Shown in pieces: positions 7,386-14,773 of a stretch of DNA of 64,000 bases. The first letter of the stretch is position 1, and each line of letters starts with the position of its first letter. The stretch spans positions 1-64,000 of the forward strand of contig PHAE01000005.1 in assembly GCA_002840285.1 (NCBI GenBank), in the 5' to 3' direction. Position numbers and translations under genes: made by a program. The notes beneath the pieces were generated by a model that worked only from the letters and a program-made list of their open reading frames with translations, was not told where the DNA came from and did not search any database. The stretch comes from Firmicutes bacterium HGW-Firmicutes-11. Lineage in GTDB: Bacteria; Bacillota; Clostridia; Peptostreptococcales; Anaerovoracaceae.

Positions 7386-8666
7386 ATGGTAAGATTTAAC
7401 GAAAACAACGAAGTGCTTCAAGAAGACGACTACAGAGCGATCCTGGTCGGGCTTCAACGGAGCGAGGACGTCACCTACTACATGGAAGAGCTTCAGGGAC
7501 TGGCGGAAGCTGCCGGGATCGAAGTGGTCGGCCAGATGATCCAGGCACGGGATCGTCCTGAAAATGCTACTTATATCGGCAAGGGCAAAGTGGAAGAGCT
7601 TGCGGAGTTTTGTGTTGCGATGGAAGCAGACACCGTCATATTCAACCACGAATTGTCCGGCATGCAGTTGCGCAACCTGGAAAACCTGCTCAATGTGAGG
7701 GTTTTGGACCGGACGATCCTGATTCTCGACATCTTTGCTTCCCGGGCTGTATCCAGGGAAGGCAAACTTCAAGTGGAGCTTGCGCAACTTCAGTATCGGT
7801 TGCCACGGCTGACCGGGTTTGGAAAAACATTATCCCGCCTTGGCGGCGGTATCGGGACCCGAGGTCCGGGTGAAAAAAAACTGGAGACCGATCGAAGGCA
7901 CATCAACCGACGGATGGACGAGATCAAACGGGAGATCGAGGATGTCAAAAAAAACCGTCGTACTCAGCGGGCGCAACGACTGCGCTCCGGGATTCCTGTC
8001 GTGGCGATCGTCGGTTATACCAATTCGGGAAAATCGGCGCTGATGAACCGGTTTCTCCAAGACACCAACAAGGACGAAAAATCCGTCACAGAGGCCGATA
8101 TGCTCTTTGCGACACTGGATACCTTCCAGCGCCTGATCAACCTTGATACACACCATTCCTTCCTTCTCATCGATACCGTAGGGTTCGTGAGCCATCTTCC
8201 TCACACCTTGGTGAAAGCATTCAAAGCGACACTGGAAGAAGTGACCTTTGCAGATTTGCTTTTGCATGTCGTGGACAGTTCCTACGCCGAAAACCATTTT
8301 CACGTCGAAGTCACAGATCAGGTGTTGAAAGACATCGGCGCTGGAGACAAAGACCGCCTTCTGGTATACAACAAGATCGATCTCGTAGAACCGGAAAACC
8401 GATCTTTCTGTGAAGGACAGGATACAGTTTGTATTTCGGCAAAATACGGCGATAATATGGAACAACTTGTGAGCATGATCAAGGGAAGACTCTTTGCTGA
8501 CCGACGGAGGGCCTGTCTGCTGATCCCCTTCGATCGCGGCGATGTTACATCGGATCTTTGCACTCGTTACAAACCTGACCTGACCGAGTACCGAAACGAA
8601 GGAACTTATCTGGAACTGGATCTGTCGCTGACTGATTACCAGCGGCTGGAAAAATACAGAGTATAA
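7386..8666 (+). CDS. hflX: Ribosome-associated GTPase HflX
   Basis: This 426-aa protein belongs to the family that splits or rescues stalled 70S ribosomes. The N-terminal domain carries the glycine-rich helix-linker GGIGTRGPGEKKLETDRR. The GTPase domain begins near residue 208 with GYTNSGKS (G1), then FATLDT (G2), DTVGF (G3) and NKID (G4). An in-frame stop (TAG 7380-7382) directly precedes the ATG, so no earlier start is possible. There is no Shine-Dalgarno sequence and the promoter -10 box ends six bases before the ATG, which suggests a leaderless mRNA. A YigZ-type gene follows after 12 bp. Confidence 0.97.
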   Translation: MVRFNENNEVLQEDDYRAILVGLQRSEDVTYYMEELQGLAEAAGIEVVGQMIQARDRPENATYIGKGKVEELAEFCVAMEADTVIFNHELSGMQLRNLENLLNVRVLDRTILILDIFASRAVSREGKLQVELAQLQYRLPRLTGFGKTLSRLGGGIGTRGPGEKKLETDRRHINRRMDEIKREIEDVKKNRRTQRAQRLRSGIPVVAIVGYTNSGKSALMNRFLQDTNKDEKSVTEADMLFATLDTFQRLINLDTHHSFLLIDTVGFVSHLPHTLVKAFKATLEEVTFADLLLHVVDSSYAENHFHVEVTDQVLKDIGAGDKDRLLVYNKIDLVEPENRSFCEGQDTVCISAKYGDNMEQLVSMIKGRLFADRRRACLLIPFDRGDVTSDLCTRYKPDLTEYRNEGTYLELDLSLTDYQRLEKYRV

Positions 8667-8678
8667 CAGGTATCTGCT

Positions 8679-9305
8679 ATGATGCTTTATCGATCGGTCT
8701 TCAAAGAGGCATCGGTGGAACAGGTGATTGAGCGATCCCGTTTCATCGCCCACATTCGTCCTGTCGAATCACGAGAAGAGGCAGAGACGTTTTTTTCACG
8801 GATACGAACGGAACACAAGGGAGCCACCCATAACGTACCTGCTTTTGTATTTGGTGCCAAGGGGGAACACCAGTGGGCCAGCGATGATGGGGAGCCACAA
8901 GGAACCGCGGGGGCCCCCATGCTTCAGCTACTGATCAAGGAAGATCTGGCAAACGTTGCGGTCATTGTGACCCGGTACTTCGGAGGAACCAAGCTGGGAA
9001 CGGGGGGATTGGCGAGGGCATACACCAGTTCGGCCAAACTTGCGATCGAGGCGTCGGGGATCTGTCGTGTCATGGAAGTGGATGTCATCTGCGGGAGACT
9101 GGAATACTCCCATTTTGAGCGGCTGAAGAGTACGCAAGACGAAGTGGCTTTTCAGATTCGGGAAGTGAACTATGCGGACCGTGTGACAGTTACGATTCTC
9201 GTGGATCCGGAAAAACGAAAACAACTGGAGGATTTGATCGCTGAGCTAACAGGGGGAAGTTTTCAACCATTGTCACTGCAGCAGGAACGGGTCAAGATTT
9301 CCTGA
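8679..9305 (+). CDS. YigZ/YvyE (IMPACT) family protein
   Basis: This 208-aa protein has the N-terminal UPF0029/IMPACT fold (RSRFIAHIRPVESREEAETFF, HNVPAFVFG, ASDDGEPQGTAGAPML, VTRYFGGTKLGTGGLARAY) and the DUF1949 ferredoxin-like C-terminal domain. Eukaryotic IMPACT acts in translational stress control; the bacterial function is unsettled. Two tandem ATGs (8679 and 8682) are both possible starts. It is 12 bp after hflX and probably co-transcribed, which fits a ribosome-related role. Confidence 0.9.
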   Translation: MMLYRSVFKEASVEQVIERSRFIAHIRPVESREEAETFFSRIRTEHKGATHNVPAFVFGAKGEHQWASDDGEPQGTAGAPMLQLLIKEDLANVAVIVTRYFGGTKLGTGGLARAYTSSAKLAIEASGICRVMEVDVICGRLEYSHFERLKSTQDEVAFQIREVNYADRVTVTILVDPEKRKQLEDLIAELTGGSFQPLSLQQERVKIS

Positions 9306-9323
9306 ACAAGGCAGATTTTATCG

Positions 9324-9352
9324 TTGACATGGCAAACCGTCTATGCTAACAT
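9324..9352 (+). promoter_or_regulatory. Promoter of tRNA-Asn
   Basis: TTGACA (9324-9329), 17-bp spacer, TAACAT (9347-9352) with an extended TGC before it. It lies 34 bp upstream of the tRNA-Asn gene. Confidence 0.75.
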
Positions 9353-9386
9353 GAAATTCGGCTCACAAAAAAGGCCACCGTACTAT

Positions 9387-9461
9387 TCCAAGGTAGCTCA
9401 ATGGTAGAGCACTCGGCTGTTAACCGATAGGTTGTGGGTTCGAGCCCCACCCTTGGAGCCA
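9387..9461 (+). tRNA. tRNA-Asn (GTT)
   Basis: Cloverleaf with acceptor TCCAAGG/CCTTGGA, discriminator G and encoded CCA; anticodon GTT at 9419-9421. First gene of the cluster, with its own promoter, and separated from the rest by 128 bp. Confidence 0.96.
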
Positions 9462-9469
9462 TCAACCGA

Positions 9470-9502
9470 TCCGGAGACAGGGTGACAGACCTGATCTCCG
9501 GA
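9470..9502 (+). terminator. Strong hairpin after tRNA-Asn
   Basis: TCCGGAGA-CAGG pairs with CCTG-A-TCTCCGGA, a 12-bp stem with one bulged A. No T run follows, so it may be a processing or pausing structure and not a true terminator. Confidence 0.5.
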
Positions 9503-9524
9503 CCGGACAAAGACCAAATATGGC

Positions 9525-9553
9525 TTGACAGGGCATTGCTGATACTATATAGT
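9525..9553 (+). promoter_or_regulatory. Second promoter of the tRNA cluster
   Basis: TTGACA (9525-9530), exactly 17 bp, TATAGT (9548-9553). This near-consensus promoter would drive the fifteen tRNA genes from Val to Phe. Confidence 0.85.
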
Positions 9554-9589
9554 AATAAACTGTGTCAGACAAATAAAATAGGATTACCG

Positions 9590-9665
9590 GGGCGCATAGC
9601 TCAGCTGGGAGAGCACCTGCCTTACAAGCAGGGGGTCATAGGTTCGAGCCCTATTGCGCCCACCA
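9590..9665 (+). tRNA. tRNA-Val (TAC)
   Basis: Acceptor GGGCGCA/TGCGCCC, discriminator A, encoded CCA, anticodon TAC at 9623-9625. Confidence 0.96.
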
Positions 9666-9668
9666 TTT

Positions 9669-9745
9669 GGCCTGGTAGTTCAGTTGGTTAGAATGCCAGC
9701 CTGTCACGCTGGAGGTCGTCGGTTCGAGCCCGATCCAGGTCGCCA
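9669..9745 (+). tRNA. tRNA-Asp (GTC)
   Basis: Acceptor GGCCTGG/CCAGGTC with one G-U pair, discriminator G, encoded CCA, anticodon GTC at 9703-9705. Only 3 bp after tRNA-Val. Confidence 0.96.
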
Positions 9746-9782
9746 TAGTCCCATTCGTTATAGAATCAGAAGGTAAGCGCGG

Positions 9783-9857
9783 GCTGGTGTGGCTCAACGG
9801 TAGAGCAGCTGATTTGTAATCAGCAGGTTGGGGGTTCGATTCCCTCCACCAGCTCCA
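9783..9857 (+). tRNA. tRNA-Thr (TGT)
   Basis: Acceptor GCTGGTG/CACCAGC, discriminator T, encoded CCA, anticodon TGT at 9815-9817. The 3' end UCCA is complementary to the UGGA of the thrS T-box bulge at 37941. Confidence 0.96.
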
Positions 9858-9920
9858 TAAGAGCGCAGTACCTGTCCGGACCAGGGAGTCATTCCCGGCA
9901 CATTCACAATCGAATAATGT

Positions 9921-10005
9921 GGAGGGATTCCCGAGTGGCCAAAGGGGGCGGACTGTAAATCCGTTAGCTGAGCTTTCGATGGTTCGAATCCATCTCCCTC
10001 CACCA
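9921..10005 (+). tRNA. tRNA-Tyr (GTA)
   Basis: Long-variable-arm tRNA with acceptor GGAGGGA/TCCCTCC, discriminator A, encoded CCA, anticodon GTA at 9955-9957. Confidence 0.96.
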
Positions 10006-10010
10006 ATCAT

Positions 10011-10085
10011 GCGGAAGTGGCTCAGGGGTAGAGCATCGCCTTGCCAAGGCGAGGGTCGCGAGTTCGAATCTCGTCTTCCGCTCCA
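10011..10085 (+). tRNA. tRNA-Gly (GCC)
   Basis: Acceptor GCGGAAG/CTTCCGC, discriminator T, encoded CCA, anticodon GCC at 10043-10045. Confidence 0.96.
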
Positions 10086-10092
10086 CTTTTTC

Positions 10093-10166
10093 GCGGATGT
10101 AGTTCAATGGTAGAACTTCAGCCTTCCAAGCTGATAGCGCGGGTTCGATTCCCGCCATCCGCTCCA
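10093..10166 (+). tRNA. tRNA-Gly (TCC)
   Basis: Acceptor GCGGATG/CATCCGC, discriminator T, encoded CCA, anticodon TCC at 10125-10127. Second glycine isoacceptor in tandem. Confidence 0.96.
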
Positions 10167-10170
10167 GTAC

Positions 10171-10247
10171 GGGCTCATAGCTCAGTTGGATAGAGCAACG
10201 GCCTTCTAAGCCGTGTGTCCGGGGTTCGAATCCCTGTGGGCTCGCCA
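10171..10247 (+). tRNA. tRNA-Arg (TCT)
   Basis: Acceptor GGGCTCA/TGGGCTC with two wobble pairs, discriminator G, encoded CCA, anticodon TCT at 10205-10207. Confidence 0.95.
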
Positions 10248-10256
10248 TTCGTTCAA

Positions 10257-10332
10257 TGGGGTATAGCCAAGCCGGTAAGGCAACGGACTTTGACTCCGTC
10301 ATGCGTAGGTTCGAGTCCTGCTACCCCAGCCA
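10257..10332 (+). tRNA. tRNA-Gln (TTG)
   Basis: Acceptor TGGGGTA/TACCCCA, discriminator G, encoded CCA, anticodon TTG at 10290-10292. Confidence 0.95.
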
Positions 10333-10335
10333 TTT

Positions 10336-10411
10336 GACCCATTAGCTCAGTTGGCAGAGCACTTGACTTTTAATCAAGGTGTCCCGCGTTCGAGTCGCGG
10401 ATGGGTCACCA
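10336..10411 (+). tRNA. tRNA-Lys (TTT)
   Basis: Acceptor GACCCAT/ATGGGTC, discriminator A, encoded CCA, anticodon TTT at 10369-10371. Confidence 0.96.
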
Positions 10412-10441
10412 ATTTTTTCGGCAGAGGACAGGACTCGCTTA

Positions 10442-10530
10442 GGAGAGGTGTCCGAGCGGTTTAAGGAGCTGGTCTTGAAAACCAGTGACTCCGAAAGGGG
10501 CCGTGGGTTCGAATCCCACCCTCTCCGCCA
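10442..10530 (+). tRNA. tRNA-Ser (TGA)
   Basis: Class II tRNA with a long variable arm; acceptor GGAGAGG/CCTCTCC, discriminator G, encoded CCA, anticodon TGA at 10476-10478. Confidence 0.96.
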
Positions 10531-10551
10531 TCCACGTACCTATAATACCAG

Positions 10552-10645
<94 letters not shown>

Positions 10646-10649
10646 TCAT

Positions 10650-10725
10650 AGGGGTATAGCTCAGTTGGTAGAGCAGTGGTCTCCAAAACCACGTGCCGAG
10701 GGTTCAAATCCTTCTGCCCCTGCCA
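10650..10725 (+). tRNA. tRNA-Trp (CCA)
   Basis: Acceptor AGGGGTA/TGCCCCT, discriminator G, encoded CCA end, anticodon CCA at 10683-10685. Confidence 0.96.
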
Positions 10726-10739
10726 ATTTCTTCGGCCAA

Positions 10740-10816
<77 letters not shown>

Positions 10817-10837
10817 AAGTGCTACAAGATGGAGCGA

Positions 10838-10914
10838 GGGCCATTAGCTCAGTAGGTCAGAGCATCCGGCTCATAACCGGCTGGTCCGGGGTTCAAGTCC
10901 CTGATGGCCCACCA
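10838..10914 (+). tRNA. tRNA with CAT anticodon: elongator tRNA-Met or tRNA-Ile2
   Basis: Acceptor GGGCCAT/ATGGCCC, discriminator A, encoded CCA, anticodon CAT at 10872-10874 in a CTCATAA loop. It is not an initiator: position 1 pairs normally and the anticodon stem lacks the three G-C pairs. The body (TTAGCTCAGT...TGGTC..GGTTCAAGTCC) resembles tRNA-Ile2, whose C34 is changed to lysidine by TilS, but elongator Met cannot be excluded by eye. Confidence 0.9.
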
Positions 10915-10932
10915 TCGATCACATATCGACAC

Positions 10933-11008
10933 GCCCAGATAGCTCAGTCGGTAGAGCAGTAGACTGAAAATCTACGTGTCCTTGGTTCAATTCCGAGTCT
11001 GGGCACCA
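10933..11008 (+). tRNA. tRNA-Phe (GAA)
   Basis: Acceptor GCCCAGA/TCTGGGC, discriminator A, encoded CCA, anticodon GAA at 10966-10968. Last gene of the cluster; a strong hairpin begins one base after the CCA. Confidence 0.96.
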
Positions 11009-11009
11009 A

Positions 11010-11047
11010 CGAACGACCCTTTCGCATTTATGTGAGAGGGTCGTTCG
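11010..11047 (+). terminator. Hairpin ending the tRNA cluster
   Basis: Perfect 11-bp stem CGAACGACCCT/AGGGTCGTTCG directly after tRNA-Phe. No clean T run follows. It also separates the tRNA operon from the aro promoter 20 bp downstream. Confidence 0.7.
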
Positions 11048-11067
11048 CCGTTGTCAGAAAATTCTTC

Positions 11068-11096
11068 TTGCTTTTGCCTGACTCCCATGGTATAAA
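11068..11096 (+). promoter_or_regulatory. Promoter of the aromatic biosynthesis operon
   Basis: TTGCTT (11068-11073), 17-bp spacer, TATAAA (11091-11096) with an extended TGG. It predicts a start near 11103, about 27 nt ahead of the leader-peptide ATG and 240 nt ahead of aroB. Confidence 0.75.
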
Positions 11097-11129
11097 TAAA
11101 AGAAGATTTTATGGAAAAGGACGATCGTT

Positions 11130-11246
11130 ATGAAATGTTATCACCAGCATGAATCAGGTTTTTTCAACTTTAACAACCGGAGCTATAATAATAGCTTCGG
11201 ATATTTGGGGTTTTTGAGATCGGACATGCCGGGTGAACATTGCTAA
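11130..11246 (+). CDS. Phe/Tyr-rich leader peptide of the aro operon (candidate attenuator peptide, 38 aa)
   Basis: ATG 11130 has AAGGA eight bases upstream and opens a 38-codon frame ending in TAA. Eight of 38 residues are aromatic: Phe at 11, 12, 14, 23, 28 and Tyr at 4, 19, 25 (core FFNFNNRSYNNSFGYLGF). It is placed between the operon promoter and an intrinsic terminator, in front of six genes that make phenylalanine. That is the layout of leader-peptide attenuation, where ribosome stalling on Phe or Tyr codons prevents termination. Codons 16-24 also form a 9-bp hairpin in the RNA (11177-11185 with 11192-11200). I could not identify a clear antiterminator pairing. A free small protein is the alternative. 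Confidence 0.7.
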   Translation: MKCYHQHESGFFNFNNRSYNNSFGYLGFLRSDMPGEHC

Positions 11247-11280
11247 CGATAGCGCTTTAAAGAAATAAAGTGTATTCGGA

Positions 11281-11310
11281 AAGAGGTTCGTCGCGGCGAA
11301 CCTCTTTTTT
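11281..11310 (+). terminator. Intrinsic terminator in the aro leader (attenuator)
   Basis: Perfect 10-bp stem AAGAGGTTCG/CGAACCTCTT with loop TCGCGG, running into TTTTTT. It lies 35 nt after the leader-peptide stop and 33 nt before aroB, so transcription must read through it to reach the operon. Confidence 0.9.
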
Positions 11311-11343
11311 ATTCACAGAAACACAGACGAGGAGATTTCGGGA

Positions 11344-12417
11344 ATGAAAACTTTGCAAGTGAACAGCATACACCGTTCCTATCCCATTCATGTGGGAGCC
11401 GGTCTGGTCGGCCGCACTGGAGAATTTCTTCGAAGAATGCGAAATGTCGGACAAGTCGCTGTGATCACCGATGAAACCGTAGCTGCGCTGTATAGGGCGA
11501 CTCTCGATGAAAGCTTGCAGCGAGAAGGTTTTTCCCCAACGTGGCTAACGATCGCGCCAGGGGAGGAAAGCAAAACAGTGGCGTCGTTTGAACGTCTTTG
11601 CGAAACGCTTGCTTCCAGTGGAATGCGACGGGACGGTCTCCTGATCGCTCTGGGCGGCGGTGTCACCGGCGACCTTGCCGGGTTTGTCGCAGCCAGTTAT
11701 ATGAGGGGAATGGATATCGTTCAGATACCGACAACTCTATTGGCCCAGGTCGATTCTTCCGTCGGCGGGAAAACAGGATTAAACATACCGCAAGGGAAAA
11801 ATCTGATTGGCGCCTTTTGGCAGCCGCAAATGGTCATTGCAGATCCCAACTTCCTCACAACATTGGACGATCGTCAGTTTGCCTGCGGTATGGCCGAAGT
11901 AGTAAAATACGGAGCGATTGCCTCGGCCTCGCTTTTCGAACGTTTGGATGGAATGGACCGGGAGACGGCGCAACAGGACATGGAAAATATCGTGTACCGG
12001 TGTTGTGGAATCAAAAAGAGCATCGTTGAAGAAGACGAAAGAGATACTGGCAGACGGATGCTTTTAAACTTTGGACACACTTTTGGCCACGCTATCGAAC
12101 AGGCTGGCGCATACCGGACACATACCCATGGCGAAGCCGTCGCCATCGGGATGGTGATGGCCGCAACGCTGGGTGAATCCCTTGGTATCACGATGCCCGG
12201 AACAGCAAAGCGAATATCGGACGTTCTTCGATCATTTTATCTTCCTGTGGAGTGTCCTTATCAAATCGACATCCTGGCGCCGTTGCTTCAAATCGATAAA
12301 AAAGCCGGAATAGGCGGGATCCGAGTCGTCTTGCTGGAAGAGATCGGAACAAGTCTGCTCCATACAGTAGAAACCGTTGAAATCATGAAACTATTTGATA
12401 AAGGGGGAGCGCTATGA
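11344..12417 (+). CDS. aroB: 3-dehydroquinate synthase (operon copy)
   Basis: This 357-aa protein converts DAHP to 3-dehydroquinate, the second shikimate step, using NAD and a divalent metal. Signatures: ALGGGVTGDLAGFVAASYMRG (NAD site, from about residue 102), PTTLLAQVDSSVGGKTGLN, the metal ligand region GMAEVVKYG and NFGHTFGHAIE. GAGGAG precedes the ATG. It is the first structural gene behind the leader-peptide attenuator and overlaps aroA by 4 bp (ATGA). A second, divergent aroB lies at 61933-63009 on the other strand. Confidence 0.97.
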   Translation: MKTLQVNSIHRSYPIHVGAGLVGRTGEFLRRMRNVGQVAVITDETVAALYRATLDESLQREGFSPTWLTIAPGEESKTVASFERLCETLASSGMRRDGLLIALGGGVTGDLAGFVAASYMRGMDIVQIPTTLLAQVDSSVGGKTGLNIPQGKNLIGAFWQPQMVIADPNFLTTLDDRQFACGMAEVVKYGAIASASLFERLDGMDRETAQQDMENIVYRCCGIKKSIVEEDERDTGRRMLLNFGHTFGHAIEQAGAYRTHTHGEAVAIGMVMAATLGESLGITMPGTAKRISDVLRSFYLPVECPYQIDILAPLLQIDKKAGIGGIRVVLLEEIGTSLLHTVETVEIMKLFDKGGAL

Positions 12418-13697
12418 GTTCCCGCTTAGAGATCCAACGTTGGCCGGCTGGTACGGTGACGCTTCCGCCTTCGAAAAGCATATCTCACAGAGCAATGATC
12501 TGCGCCGCGCTTTCAGAAGGAACAAGCAGACTGTCTGCCATCGATCTTCGAGGGGATGACGTAGCGGCAACCGCAGCGTGTTTGTCGACTCTTGGAACTT
12601 CCTTTAAGATATTGGACGGCATTCTGGAAATCCGGGGAGGGACCTCGATGCTGCGATCCCGGCTTCCCTATAGCGAACCTGTTCCCCTGGATTGCGGCGA
12701 GTCCGGTTCGACCCTTCGTTTCCTGATTCCTCTGTTGCTCCAACTTGATCGACCGGCAGTGATCGCTGGTCACGGAAAACTCATGACTCGTCCAATGGCT
12801 CCGTATTTGAAAGCGTTGGAGGAAAAAGGAGCCACATTTCACACAGAAGGAAACACCTTGTCGGTGCAGGGGCGTCTGGTGTCCGGCGAATACCACCTGC
12901 CAGGGAACATCAGTTCACAGTACCTCAGCGGACTGCTCTTGTCCTTGCCGCTGGCAGAAGGAGACAGCGAGATTCAGTTGACTACCCCTCTGGAATCCGG
13001 AGCGTATGTGGACATGACGATATCGGTCATGAGAGAGTTCGGCGTCATCGTGGAAGAGTATTCCGGTGGCAGGTACCGGATCCCAGGCAACCAAGTCTAT
13101 CAAGCGACGGACTATACAGTGGAAGCCGACTACTCGGCAGCTGCATTTTTCCTGGCTGCGGGAGCATTGGGATGCAACACGGGATGCCTTGGTCTTCGCA
13201 AGGATTCGATGCAGGGAGACAGGGCGATGACATCGATCATTGCAGCGTGTGGAGGAGAAGTCTTTTGGAGTGAAGAACTGGGATTGCAGGCAAAAGCAGA
13301 CACGATACGACCGATCACAGTAGATATAAGGGAATTTCCGGATCTGGCACCGCCGATCGCCGCACTTCTCTGCTTCGCGGACGGAGAAAGCCGAATAACG
13401 GGAGCCGCGAGACTCCGGATGAAAGAGAGCGATCGTCTGCACGCGTTGGCAACACAGCTGTCGGAGATCGGTGCAGACATCCGCGAAGAGGAAGACCAGT
13501 TGGTGATCCATGGAGTGAAGGAGCTTCACGGCGGGGTGGTCGATCCGCAAAACGATCATCGAATCGCCATGGCCGCCGCTGTCGCCTCGATCAAAAGCAA
13601 AGGCGCAGTAACGATCCTGGACCCGGATTGCGTCAAAAAATCGTATCCGGATTTTTGGAAAGACTTTTGCAGACAGAGAAGAGAGGAAACGAGATGA
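12414..13697 (+). CDS. aroA: 3-phosphoshikimate 1-carboxyvinyltransferase (EPSP synthase)
   Basis: This 427-aa enzyme joins PEP to shikimate-3-phosphate. The N-terminal PPSKSISHRAMI, the phosphate-binding DCGESGSTLRFLIPLL, and the C-terminal RMKESDRLHAL and NDHRIAMA signatures are all present. Its start codon overlaps the aroB stop and its stop overlaps the aroC start, both as ATGA, which points to translational coupling. Confidence 0.97.
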   Translation: MSSRLEIQRWPAGTVTLPPSKSISHRAMICAALSEGTSRLSAIDLRGDDVAATAACLSTLGTSFKILDGILEIRGGTSMLRSRLPYSEPVPLDCGESGSTLRFLIPLLLQLDRPAVIAGHGKLMTRPMAPYLKALEEKGATFHTEGNTLSVQGRLVSGEYHLPGNISSQYLSGLLLSLPLAEGDSEIQLTTPLESGAYVDMTISVMREFGVIVEEYSGGRYRIPGNQVYQATDYTVEADYSAAAFFLAAGALGCNTGCLGLRKDSMQGDRAMTSIIAACGGEVFWSEELGLQAKADTIRPITVDIREFPDLAPPIAALLCFADGESRITGAARLRMKESDRLHALATQLSEIGADIREEEDQLVIHGVKELHGGVVDPQNDHRIAMAAAVASIKSKGAVTILDPDCVKKSYPDFWKDFCRQRREETR

Positions 13698-14773
13698 GCA
13701 ACACATGGGGACAAATGTTGAAAGTCACGATTTTTGGAGAGTCCCACGGCCCCGGGATCGGCGTGGTGATTGACGGTCTTCCTCCGGGAGTGGAACCGAA
13801 CTTCCCTGAGATCTATAGACACATGTCACGTAGGGCGCCAGGGCAAAGCGAACTAACGACTCCAAGGAAGGAATCGGACGAACCAGAGATACTCAGCGGT
13901 TTGTTTCATGGGAAAACCACAGGAGCGCCGCTCTGCGCCCTGATCCGAAATCAGGACACACGGTCCTCCGACTATGATCCCGCGGTACCCAGACCCGGTT
14001 CAGCTGATTTTGTTGCTCAGATCAAATACAAGGGCTGTCAGGACTATCGTGGCGGAGGAACCTTCTCGGGACGAATGACGGCTCCCTTGACTTTTGCGGG
14101 AAGCATTGCGCGACAGATCCTCGCCGACCGGGGAATTTACATAGGGGCACATATCAAGCAAATCGAAGGAATCGAAGATTTAAGCTTTGAAATCGTAGAT
14201 GAGACATTGCTCGCTTCGCTGACACACGCTTTGTTTCCCGTACTCGACGACGAAGCCGGCAGAAAGATGTCCGATCGGATCCGACAGGCAAAGGAAGAAG
14301 AGGATTCCGTAGGCGGAATCATAGAATGTGTTGCCACAGGCATACCCGCCGGTGTGGGGTCGCCGTTTTTCGACTCGATAGAGAGCGCAGTGGCATCAAT
14401 GATGTTTTCCATCCCCGCGGTCAAGGGCATCGAATTTGGAGCAGGATTTTCTATCACAGCCATGCGCGGGAGCCAGGCAAACGACGAAATCATAACGGTT
14501 GGAGAACGGGTTCTTACAAGAACGAACAACAATGGCGGGATCAACGGAGGAATCAGCAACGGTATGCCGATTCTGTTCCGGGTCGCGGTGAAGCCCACGC
14601 CTTCCATTGGAAAAACACAATCTTCTATAGACATTCGATCTGGAGAAGAGAAAGAATTGAAGATCAAAGGACGCCATGATCCTTGTATCGTTCCGCGGGC
14701 AGTCGTCGTTGTGGAATCCGCCTTCGCCCTTTGTTTGCTGGATCGAATCCTGAGCAACGGAGAATGGAAATGA
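13694..14773 (+). CDS. aroC: Chorismate synthase
   Basis: This 359-aa FMN-dependent enzyme makes chorismate from EPSP. The start MSNTWGQMLKVTIFGESHGPGIG is the family N-terminus (GESHG), with AGAGGA six bases upstream; a longer frame upstream lies inside aroA. The FSGRMTA, GSQANDE, NNNGGINGGISNG and RHDPCIVPRA motifs follow. It overlaps aroA by 4 bp and the next gene by 4 bp. Confidence 0.97.
   Translation: MSNTWGQMLKVTIFGESHGPGIGVVIDGLPPGVEPNFPEIYRHMSRRAPGQSELTTPRKESDEPEILSGLFHGKTTGAPLCALIRNQDTRSSDYDPAVPRPGSADFVAQIKYKGCQDYRGGGTFSGRMTAPLTFAGSIARQILADRGIYIGAHIKQIEGIEDLSFEIVDETLLASLTHALFPVLDDEAGRKMSDRIRQAKEEEDSVGGIIECVATGIPAGVGSPFFDSIESAVASMMFSIPAVKGIEFGAGFSITAMRGSQANDEIITVGERVLTRTNNNGGINGGISNGMPILFRVAVKPTPSIGKTQSSIDIRSGEEKELKIKGRHDPCIVPRAVVVVESAFALCLLDRILSNGEWK

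Noticed and set aside
11111-11152. 13-codon frame starting at ATG 11111 in the aro leader
   Set aside because: No ribosome-binding site, and it overlaps the well-spaced 38-codon leader frame in another frame.
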